Shown here piece by piece: positions 41,642 to 51,567 of a DNA stretch of 64,000 bases. The stretch is from Apis mellifera (Eukaryota > Arthropoda > Insecta > Hymenoptera > Apidae): contig NC_037649.1 of NCBI RefSeq assembly GCF_003254395.2, positions 5,489,032 to 5,553,031 on the forward strand, given 5' to 3'. Every line of letters begins with the position of its first letter. Positions within the stretch are counted from its first letter, which is position 1. A model generated the notes under the pieces. It did not search any database, was not told the origin of the DNA, and saw only the letters and a program-made list of their open reading frames with translations. Both the position numbers and the translations under genes were made by a program.

Positions 41642-42945
41642 AGCGTGTTATTCTTCCCTCTTATGGATCGTCGAAACCGTTTATTTATTATTTTATAATA
41701 AAATTAATAACAATATAAAGTTAATTATTATAACAATATAAATATCGAGATAATTATAATATCAATATTCTTATGTAGTTCAAACGCGTAAGAATATTCA
41801 ATATTAATATTTAATGTATATATAATACAATATAACGTATCGTTATATTCGGATAAGTGAAAATTAAAATTTTCATACAAGAAAACTTGAAGAGAGAATA
41901 AAAATATTTCTATCAAAATCTAGTGAGAATATAGAGGAGGGTGTACCATTTAATTTGCTTTTTGTTTTATCCCGATATCTCGATCCGTTGCCGAGATATA
42001 ACGATTCAAAGTTTAATGTAAACCCGCGACCCACTGACCTATATTTTCGCGACACACTGACCTATATTTTTTCCAGGAATCGCAGCTGATGTTTGGGATA
42101 GGTCAGTGAGGCGAGGCGCGAGCGAGAGGTCCGAGTAAGCGACAAGGATAAAGATAATAAAAGATTAAAAATTACCCTTCTCTTTACACGACGATATCTC
42201 GGCAACCGGAAGTCGTATCGGGATGAACGAAAAAGCGTTTTAAAGGGCAAGGATCCGCGCTTCCAACGATCGCTCATCCGTTGACCGGAAGTGATTATTT
42301 TCGGAATTACAGCGATTCGAATTTTTACTAATTTTTAATTCGGTTTAACAGGGTTTAAGGTAACTGATGAAAAATTACCTTTTCTTTATACGTGGATATC
42401 TTCGAAACCGGAAGTCGTATCGAGATGAGTGAAAGAGCGTTTTAAAGGGCAAGGATCCGCGCTTCTAACGATCGCTCATCCGTTGACCGGAAGTAATTAT
42501 TTTCGGAGTTACAGCGATTCGAATTTTTACTAATTTTTAATTCGGTTTAAGGTAAACGATCAAAAATTATCTTTTCTTTATACGTGAATATCTTTGGAAC
42601 CGGAAGTCGTATCGAGATGAGTGAAAGAGCATTTTAAAGAGCAAGGTCCCGCACTTCCAACGATCGTTGATCCGTTAACCGGAAGTGATTATCTTCGGAG
42701 TTACAGCGATTCGAATTTTTCCTAATTTTTAATTCGGTTTAACAGAGTTTAAGTTAAACGATCAAAAATTACTTTTTCTTTATACGTAGATATCTTTGGA
42801 ACCGGAAGTCGTATCGAGATGAGTGAAAGAGCGTTTTAAAGAGGAAGGTTCCGCGCTTCTAACGATCTTTCATCCATTAATTAGAGATCATTATCTTCGA
42901 AGTTATAGCGGTTTAAAGTTTTCGTTATTTTATTAACGTTTAATC
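41642..42945 (+). repeat. Composite repeat, copy 2 (leader plus four ~200-bp units)
   Basis: This is the same composite repeat as at 32763, in direct orientation about 8.9 kb away, with four tandem units instead of two. Unit anchors ACCGGAAGTCGTATCG are at 42205, 42407, 42599 and 42801, giving spacings of 202, 192 and 202 bp. A second ACCGGAAGT lies exactly 79 bp later in the first three units (42284, 42486, 42678); in the last unit it has decayed to TTAGAGATC. The leader here contains a partial tandem duplication around the ACTGACCTATATTTT segment (about 42029-42070). The right edge is gradual, near 42945. Confidence 0.8.
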
Positions 42946-44482
42946 AAGTTTTAAAATAAATTACAAATTTTAAATTAATATATTTATTTCTGGAGGGATA
43001 TTTTAATTGTCTTTCTAATAATACACGGTATATTAAAAACATTCTTCAAAATTGATTTACGTGGTTTTTCTAATTCGATAACGGAAAGATTAATTTCCGA
43101 AAATTTAATCAAGAATTTTGCGAATACTCTGCGTATATTTATTACATTATATTTATATTATATAAATATAAGTTTTGACCAAACTCTGGCTTCGAAAATT
43201 CGAATCTTTCGACGGACTTCCACGTTTTCTATAGAGAATCCACCGAGTACATACACTTGCTCGTTTAACTTGTTCGTGGATTAGAGAAGTCTCGATATTT
43301 GATTTCCACGTTGAACTGTCGAAGATTTTGAACTTTACGGAATCTTGATATTCTTGAAATTTGCTCGAGAATCTCACCGAAAAGATCTCTCGAGAATCTC
43401 GTGGAATAGAGTAAACTCGAAACTTCCTTCGATAAAAAGTGTCGATCTCTCGAACCGCGTTTAACTCGCAATTACGTTTAATAACAGATCGATAAGTTGT
43501 ACGTGTGCCTTGCACGAATCGCGATTCTGCAATTTTATCTCGTCTTCAAATTCACGAGCGCGTTACAGAAACCAGATGACCCAATTATATCGGCGAACAG
43601 TTTGCTCTGCGCGGGAGTTGTAACGAAATTACACTGGTTCTCTATTACGATGATGGTTGAGCCCGTAACTGCGAATAAATAGGTGTATCGCAAGCCTGAT
43701 GGATTTCCAAAGATCTCTCTTATCGAATTCAACAAGCGAGGATTCCTCCCTAAGTCGATTCCTCTGGAAACTCTGATTTCTCCAGAGACTCTGGCAAAAG
43801 GGAGAGAGAGAGAATCAGATTGTCCGAGAAACGTTCGAGAATTGAAACATCTCGATCTTTTCTTTGCCTTTCGAGTATTCATTTCTGCATGTTTATCGTC
43901 CACCTGTGTATCATATCTTGTCGCGATAAAATAATTTTCTATCTCTTGGAATATTCGAAAATCAAAGTTATAGATAAATCTTTTTCGACGAAAATTTAAT
44001 TAACGTATGCTCGAAAGTATATCAATTGAATTTTTTCAAAATTGTGTTTGCACGATATAAATAGAGACTGTATCGTGTTCTATGGATAAAAAAGAATAAC
44101 GCGTTTATTATAAATGTTTTATGAATCTATTAGAAATTTAAACGCGAGAAAATTTATATATAATATATAAATTATTTCAACTAAAATATTCATATCGAAT
44201 ATTTATCTCTATTTCTTCGAAAACTTAAATTTGCTTAAACGTCTATAATTTAATTAATTAGAAATATATAAGTTATTTTAACGTTACTGCATAATATGCA
44301 AAGGAAGGTTTTCTTTTTAAAAATATCAATCTATGAGTATAATTTACTCTCAACGCGTGATTTCTAATCGAAAGAACTTTGTCTTCGCCGTTTCATATTC
44401 TCGAGACTCTTTAAAGTAAAAGCTCTTTTCAAAAGTTGGATGATGATGACCGAGTTCCAGAACTCGAAACACGTTTCTATTA
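42946..44482. other. AT-rich non-coding DNA
   Basis: No gene is supported. The open frames at 43153-43515 and 43535-43903 (minus strand) lack domains and overlap equally long frames on the other strand. Confidence 0.5.
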
Positions 44483-44488
44483 CTGTCG

Positions 44489-44508
44489 TGGACAAAATTA
44501 AGTGGACA
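44489..44508 (+). repeat. Left terminal inverted repeat of Tc1-like element
   Basis: TGGACAAAATTAAGTGGACA; identical in inverse to 45242-45261. Confidence 0.88.
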
Positions 44509-44780
44509 ATGTTAAGAAATTTATTGTTCAGATACAATGAAATGAATTTGAATTTTTCAACGTAGAATGTTATGCGAATAAAATTATAAAATCAGTCTCT
44601 GTAACTACTCACACGTACTTGTTTGTATATTGGCGAACTTTAAACCGTGGACACGTAGAGAGTTAACGGGAAAACAATATAAATAAACAAATATCGGGAT
44701 TACCTTGCAAATGTATCAGAGCCGCCAGTATTCGCAGAGCCTTCGTATCGGAAAGTTTATAATATAATCGTGAAATAAAC

Positions 44781-45076
44781 ATGTCTGATAAAAAACGAGA
44801 AATCTAATCGTATCTGATTGCAAGAACGATCAAAGTTATCGTTACATTGGCCGAAAATATAATGTTTCCAAGAGTAGTGTTCATAAAATTTATAAAAAGT
44901 ATTTGGAACACGTAATTTACGCGATCGAGGATGGAAGGATTGTGAGAGTATCTCGACGTGATCCAACGATAACATGGAGAAATATCGTTGAGCAGCTTCG
45001 ATTAAATGTGTCTTCAAGGACTGTAAGACGAAGATTAAAAGAGGTAGGTTTAAAGAATTGTGAATTAACCAATTAA
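44781..45076 (+). pseudogene. Tc1-type transposase fragment (DNA-binding half only)
   Basis: An ATG at 44781 opens a frame reading MSDKKREI and then stops. A shifted frame (in phase from 44816) continues for about 86 codons to a TAA at 45074-45076. It contains SYRYIGRKYNVSKSSVHKIY and SSRTVRRRLKEVGLKN, the two helix-turn-helix signatures at the N-terminus of Tc1 transposases. The frameshift lies close to 44798. No DDE/D catalytic domain follows; the remaining ~165 bp to the right terminal repeat are AT-rich. The family is recognised from the HTH pattern, and inactivity is inferred from the frameshift and missing domain. Confidence 0.82.
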
Positions 45077-45241
45077 AGAAGAAAAAATATAAGTAAGCCA
45101 GTGTCGTTCTGGAGACAAGTATATAAAAAAAGAAATAATAGTACCTACTTTTCATTATAGTTGAATTTTAATGCTTCGTGTATTCATATCATATTTTTGT
45201 TAACTTGTTCAATAAAATTGAATTAGCTGCTCGCTAGAATG

Positions 45242-45261
45242 TGTCCACTTAATTTTGTCCA
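45242..45261 (-). repeat. Right terminal inverted repeat of Tc1-like element
   Basis: Perfect reverse complement of 44489-44508. TGTCC recurs just outside it, suggesting a small duplication at the end of the element. Confidence 0.88.
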
Positions 45262-45270
45262 TTGTCCATG

Positions 45271-47313
45271 TAAGTGGCTCTTCTTTGACGTAGTTGAAAA
45301 CTGTTATATCTCGAGCAGTGAGATTCCTTCCCGATTGTGAAACTTTTGGAAGAAGTTTTGAGAAAATAAATCAAACGAAGTACACTTGCCAAATATATAT
45401 ATATACTTTGTCCGTTCCATTGAATTTAACCACTTTACATTCCATCCTAATGTATGAGTACAAATCTTCCCTCGTCTCATTCCCTTCGCATTTTCAAACA
45501 CATCCACAATATATTTAACGTAAGATCTTCCAATTTACAAATATCAATCCCTTCTAATTTTCTAATTCTTTTAAATCGTTGGAAGGATAATATCAATTTA
45601 AAAAATCTGCTCAATTATCTTCATTATTCGTTCCATGCGTGAGAAAAACGGAGAGAGTTGGAGCTGCGTTTAGGAGAATAAAAACGAAAGGAAGTCGCGG
45701 AGTGGAGAGGAGGAGGAGGAGGATGGTTCGAGGAGGGCCTTTGACGGCGCGCGAAGGGGGACCCAAACTAACCAACCCTTCAACTTGCTCGGTCTGCAAG
45801 GGTGCGCGCGATATTGATTCTCGCCCACCACTTCCACCAACTAGTTGTGCTACCTGTACGCGCGAGTACAACATGGGCGAATCATGGCGTTGGTTCTCCT
45901 CTCTCCTCCGTGTACACGGACCAAGTGTTCGTCGTCTCGCACGTCTCGATGAGCGTCACACGGAACGATCGAGCGCTTGGTCGTCAATCGTACCTCGCAA
46001 ACGTCTCTGGTAATAATCGATGACGATCGATCCCGTTCGAGCGGAATGTTTCGAGAAGGGGAGGGGGGATAAAGGGTTCTATCTTCGATCACCCCTCGAT
46101 CCGCCTGTGAAACGCCCGTTCGATGGGATTCGGAGACCGTTGATGCCTCGTTACACACACACAGAGAGAGAGAGTTTTGCTTGGAAATGTGAATCGTGAT
46201 ACGGACGTTGATAAATGGGGGATCGGGCCTTCCTTGTATTCCGTTGCAAGTCGTTGTTGTTCCAGTTGAACATAGTTTTGGGGATGACGTGGATCAATAA
46301 TGACGATGTTGAATTAGCCGTTGACGAAGATGTAGCTTATTCGCTAGGTCGCGATAATTAAATGCGAATTCAATCGAAATCAAAATTCGATAGATTTTGG
46401 AATATGGAGACAATAATTAACAATATTGCTTTTTTCTCGTTTATTTGTCATTTAATTATAAAAGGAAATCTCTTCGTTTTAAATATATATATATAGATAT
46501 ACTCACGTGGAGTTTGTATAGCTCTGATGCAAGAGTAAGTTGTCTAATTTGAATTCTCTTTGCCTCCCTCCTCTCGATCTCATCACCTCGCCGCCGTTTA
46601 TCAGTTGTATCAACCGAGCCGCGTTTAATCGAGCCACGAGACGAGTCGCGAGGTTCCTCTATCAATCCCGACCGTTTAGGATCGTAACTCGTCATCGGCC
46701 TCTCCGAAGAATCTCTCCCCTTTGCAGTTCCGCGCGATGATCTTATCTTTCATGAGCCAACGAGATTAATAACGCGAGATCACGCTTCGAGTCGGTCATT
46801 GGAGAAAATAGGAACGATGGAAAGGCAGGCAGAGAGAGATAGAGAGGGGGGAAGGGAGAAGGGAAGCGTTCGTTCGTAACGGACAAATACAAGACAATGA
46901 AGATTAATGTTTCGACCTGGTTCCCTGGTAGCCGACAGCACCGTGCGAACTTAGTTTTCGTTAATCTTCGGGGTCGCCCGTTGCGGTTTATGAGACGTGC
47001 CTTATTTTCGAATGTCTCATCTGCGTGAGGAACCCGCGGGGAATATATCTCTCCTCTCGTAAGATCGACGAGAAACGTTCGAAACACTAGAAATTAAGCT
47101 TTCGAAGCTTCGAATTTAATTAATATTACGTGTAATTTAAAGAATCCATTCTATTAAATATTCTAAGTGTTCGAAATGATTTATTTAGAGAAATACTCAA
47201 AGCTTATCTTTTCGCAAAGAATCAAACGATCAAAGTAATCGAGATAACAAATTTGAAACGATCTAAATCCATTCTCTCCGGACTTGTCGTAATTAAATTC
47301 GTTCTGTTTGCAG
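45271..47313. other. Region immediately 5' of the BCOR-like coding exons
   Basis: AT-rich DNA surrounds a GC-rich block at about 45640-46160. A TA tract lies near 46482-46500. The region ends in a good splice acceptor (GTTCTGTTTGCAG, AG at 47312-47313). The acceptor means at least one more exon, probably 5' UTR, lies upstream; its position is not established. Confidence 0.5.
45640..46160 (+). promoter_or_regulatory. Candidate promoter or 5' UTR exon
   Basis: This block is GC- and CpG-rich compared with its flanks and lies 1.2 to 1.7 kb before the first coding exon. CTCTG followed by GTAATA at 46009/46010 is a possible splice donor. Joined to the acceptor at 47313, the frame of the predicted ATG has a stop at 45950-45952 and no earlier ATG, which suits a 5' leader. 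There is no transcript evidence and no clear TATA box or initiator, so this is a weak inference. Confidence 0.25.
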
Positions 47314-47331
47314 ATCAGCAGTCGGCGTGAC

Positions 47332-50300
47332 ATGGATGTGAGCTTCACGAACGTATTAGAGGGGGCTCGCCAGTACTTCCAGGGACTGCCGGTACCGAGT
47401 ACAGGTAGTGCGACCGCGTCAGCGGATCACGGTCTCGCGACATCAACGAGCTCCGCCTCGTCCGTATCGTCGTCGCACGACCATGGCACCTCCTCGTCCG
47501 TGGCTCCTCCGTCCCCGGCACCACCCGCACCGCCACCACCACCGCCACTATCGCTACCGTCGCAATCGGCTTCGAGCGGCAACGCCAACGATCAAGAAAC
47601 GAACCGATATCTCGGCGATGTCAGGCCGTCGTCCGTGGACAACGCGGCGACGAGCAGCAGCTTCTGGAGCCCATCCGTCGAACCTTATCCACCCCAGCCG
47701 ACCAGGGTCGAAGTTCCGGACACGAGGCCAGGCGACGAGGGATCTCCCATGGAGGCGAGCTCGTCGTCCTCGAGCATCATCACCCTGACGGAGATGCAAC
47801 CGGTATCGGCCTCCAATCGTTCCTCCTCCGCGTCGAACTTCTCTCAGAAACAGCCAACAACCTCCTCGTCGTCCAACAACGATCCTCTTCAACACCATCA
47901 TCACCAGCATCACCATCAACAGCAACCAACGACCGCGGCCGCGCCGACCTCGCCCCATCTGCATCAAATGCAACCGCCGCAGCAGCCCAATTCCCCGGGC
48001 CCCGTCTACCAACAATTGAACCCCGTCTCCAGAACCTCGTACTCGACCGCGGAGATATTCGCCTCGACGCACCAACCGACTTATCAAACTGCCAACGATC
48101 GACAATCGCAGCCGAGCGCGCCGGTCGTAGCACAGAGAACCCAATATTACCCCCGCTACCACCATCCGGACATAACCAAGAGCGCCCCGGTTCCGTTCAC
48201 CCAGAGCTCCATCTACCAATCGTCCACGGTCGCAGCGGCGTCCACGTCGACGGGGAACGTGCAACCGGCCACGAGGCCGACGCCTGTCGAGCAGAGCAAC
48301 CTCGCGCCCACGCAAGGCCAAGGGCAGGAGCAGAGGGTGCCGCCTAGTTCGTACACCGGCAACATCCCGGCGTCGAGTAGCTCGATTTACGGCTCGTCCT
48401 CGGGGACGCACAACTATCGCGCGGCGACGCAGCATCAGCAGAACCGATTGACGAACCCGTCGTCGTCGTCCACGTCGTCGACGTCCTCGTCGTCCTCGTC
48501 GAGCAGCCAAGCGATGGACAACAACAGGCCCTCGCATCAGGAAAGATCGCATAGCTCGCGCGTCTCCTCGTCTCCGTCCTGCTCGTCGGTGAACCCGTGC
48601 AGTCCCCGCCACACGGCCAATCCCTCGAGTCACATTCCTTCGTCTTCGTCGTCGTCCGCGTCGTCGCTCTCTTCGTCCACGTCGTCGTCGCCCTACCAGA
48701 ACCTCCCGGCGCACATTCCTTCGTCTCACTTGCCATCCGCCGGGACCATGATACCTCCTCCTCACCACCAGCACGCCCAACAGCAACAACAATCGCAACA
48801 ACAGCACCAGCAGCAACAGCTTTCTAGTCGAATAAACGCGTCCCCTCATTCGATGGCGTCCAGCTCGTACGCGGGCCGAATGATCGTGCACGGGACGTCC
48901 GCACCCTCCTCCTCCTCCACCCCCTCCTTCTCCTCCTCCTCCTCCTCCACGAGTTCGAACCAAATGCCACCACCACCGGCGGCACTAGGCGGTTATCACC
49001 CCGTCGCCTCGCCCCACGACGTTCCGCATCACGCCACCCCCTCGCCCCACAGACAATCGCCCCACGTGTCCACCCTGCACAATCCTCACGCCTCTCCTCA
49101 TCACACGCCATCCCCGCACAGCGGCTTCCAGCCGCACTCGCCGACTTATCCGCCCCCTCCGCCCCCGGCCACCTCTCACTCCACCCCACACTCCTACCCT
49201 ACCCTGCCCCCCATCACCTCGCAGCACTATCAGCAGCCGAACGCGGCCGGCTACGCCGCGAATCCGTACGGATTGCCGCCACAATCTTCGTATCATTCCT
49301 ACCAAAAGAGCCCTCAACCGGCGGCGCAACACACGCAGGCCAACTATTACTCGCAATCGAGCCGACCCCAACCGAGCCAGCAGCCGTCGTACGTCCAGCA
49401 GATGTCGATACAGCCGCAGTCGATCTGCTCGGGGAACGGGAACGCGAACGGCGCCGTCTCTTATCAGCCGAGCAAACCGGTCGTAACGTACAACGGGGCG
49501 GACGGGGCGAAGAGGAGCTCGATCGAGGTGCCCTACGCCTCGCCCTACCGCCCTACCCAGCCGTCGATCACCGGTCAGAGGAGCGGCAACACGCACAACC
49601 TTCCGCCCATCGCCGCCCTGTCGTCCTATCATTCCAACAGGCGGGAATCCGCGAGCAAAGGGCAATCGTCGGCGGTGCAGAGGCAACAACGCGGCTACGG
49701 AACGGCAGCGGCAACGAACAAAGTTTCGGTCGTCACGCCGCCCGCGTCCTCGATGGCGGCGGCGCCTCAGAGGTTGGCCGAGTATCCGGCCACCCTCTCG
49801 GCCATGAATCACGCGATGCCCGTGAACGGGAGGACGAACACGGTGACCAATTCCTCGTACAGCAGATACAACACCGCCCAACAACAACACGGTTGTTACC
49901 CGAGTTACGCGACCACGATGGCGCCCAGCCACCAAGGCAGCAACTCGTCGAGCACCACCGTCACCTCTATAGGCCACTCGGCATCGAGATCTTCCGTTCC
50001 ATCGGCAACGACGATACACGGTTACCAGACGGCCGAAGGGAATCGCGCGGGATCCGGTTATCACCATCAACCCGTGAGGGGGAGCGAGGATTACGGGTAC
50101 AAGGAGTACCCGTCCTCGTATCAGAATTCGAGCGCCACGATCCAATCCACGGTCGCCTCTTCCGTGGCAACCTCGTCGCCCCAGACGAACGGGGTGAGGA
50201 AGAGGGAATCCCCTTTGGACCTGTCCGTGAAAACGGTGAAAACGTCCGCCGACTCGACCGCACAGGACGACATCGAGACGATACCCACGATGGAGAAGCA

Positions 50301-51567
50301 CGTGAGCAGCACCGGAGGAGGCACGGTGATCTCGAGGAGCAACAGTTCCAGAACCATGCTCCCCCCTCCCCCGCAGCCTCCTCCCCCGCAGCCGGCCTCC
50401 TACCCTCCTACCTACGACAACAGATTGTCGGCCGGTAACGCGAGAAACTTGCCGCCGACCAGCGCCGTACGAACGTCCACGCCTGTTTGCGCGCCGAAGG
50501 TCGACTTCCTGCCGGACTTCAATTCCGCTCCGTTGCGCCACCACCACGGCCAACAACAACCGCACGAGAATACTCTTCAACGGAGGAGCTCGACGCAGCA
50601 GCTCTACGCCCCGCCCCCGCAGCCTGTTCCCTCGCAGCATCCTAACAATACCGCTCCACTGCCCCACATGTCCACGTTCAAGAAGACTTCACTGCCCACG
50701 ACGCAGGTTTACGAGCCGGCGCCGCCCCCACCGGCGCCGCCCTCGTCCTCGTATCCGACGAGCAACGACACCGCCGCCAACGCCTCGAGATCCTCGAGGT
50801 ATCCTCCGTCTTCGATGATGGACCCGGCGAGGATAGGGCCGGCCGCGGCCGCGCTTCCCGTACAGGATTACTCGCCGTCCGACTCGTCGAAATATTACTT
50901 GGACGGGAGAAGCGGCGGCAAGTTCGGGCAACCGGCGGCCCAGCAGCAGAGGGAGAGGACCGCGACACCCTCGAAGAGGCCCGGGGAGACGATATACGGG
51001 GCTGGGGGGCCGAACAAGCAGCCGAGGCTGGACACGTGGATCCAGCAGAGATTGTCAACCGCGAAGGCTCTCTACGAGCAACAGAAGAGACAGGAGATGA
51101 ATCTGCCTGTCCCGTTGCCGAATGGGACCCTGGTCGCGCAGCAGAATAGTTACGAGGTACAGAGGTCGGATAACGGTTACGCGTCGTCCGAGTCCAGGTA
51201 TCAGCAACCGTCTTACTGTGATAAGAGGAATTACGGAGCGGAGCCGAAGGCAACTCACGCTTCGCCGCCCTACGTCCATCCGGTGATCACGAAACCTGCG
51301 AGCGTTCATTCCGCGCCGCAACAAACGGGGCAAGCGTCCGTGTACGCGAATTACAGGCAGGGCCAGAAAGGTAGCGGGCCGCCGACAACAGGTGGTGCCA
51401 GTTCCGGGGGGCAGGCGACGGCCGAGCCGCCTAGCAACACCGGTGCCGATAAAAGGGTGCTCAGCTTGTTGAGGAACAGCTTGGAGAACAAGCAGCAGAG
51501 GGAGGAGCAGATGAACAGTCAGCAACCCATCCTGGCTAATCATAGTCAGCAAAGTTTTCAAAATAAG
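47332..51567 (+). CDS. BCOR: BCOR-like coding exon 1: giant disordered N-terminal region
   Basis: This 4236-bp exon encodes residues 1-1412. It starts [20 protein letters not shown], the only ordered-looking N-terminal piece, and continues as low-complexity sequence rich in Ser, Pro, Gln, His, Thr and Tyr. His/Gln clusters lie near residues 187-200 and 482-500 and proline runs are frequent. The sequence [12 protein letters not shown] at about 959-970 contains PLDLS (961-965), the PxDLS form used to bind CtBP co-repressors; BCORL1 is known to use such a motif. The exon is far richer in GC than its flanks. The donor AAG/GTACGC ends the exon in phase 0. Without splicing the frame runs 45 codons into the intron (stop at 51700-51702), so intron retention would give a protein lacking the ankyrin and PUFD domains. 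Confidence 0.9.

Larger units (their letters stand above)
44483..45270 (+). mobile_element. Decayed Tc1-like DNA transposon
   Basis: The 20-bp sequence TGGACAAAATTAAGTGGACA at 44489-44508 recurs as a perfect inverted copy at 45242-45261. TA dinucleotides at 44481-44482 and 45271-45272 fit the TA target site of the Tc1/mariner superfamily, so the element is about 788 bp. Intact Tc1 elements are usually around 1.6 kb. Inside is a broken + strand reading frame for the N-terminal DNA-binding half of a Tc1-type transposase. The catalytic DDE/D half is missing, so the copy cannot transpose by itself. Confidence 0.85.

Noticed and set aside
33099..42277. Pair of similar minus-strand open frames (33099-33398 and 42062-42277) in the composite repeat
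   Set aside because: The similarity follows from the DNA repeat. Most of the differences between the two change the amino acid, and the open frames end at different places.
45639..46013. 124-codon + strand frame with Cys pairs (CSVCKGA, CATC)
   Set aside because: Looked briefly like a zinc-binding fragment, but the spacing fits no known finger, and splicing into 47314 would create an immediate stop.
47554..48963. 469-codon open frame on the minus strand
   Set aside because: It lies antisense to the first coding exon and is almost all Arg, Gly and Val, as expected from reading GC-rich Ser/Pro/Gln codons backwards.
48985..50667. 560-codon open frame on the minus strand
   Set aside because: Also antisense to the giant exon, Arg/Gly/Val-rich with no domain; a shadow of the coding strand.
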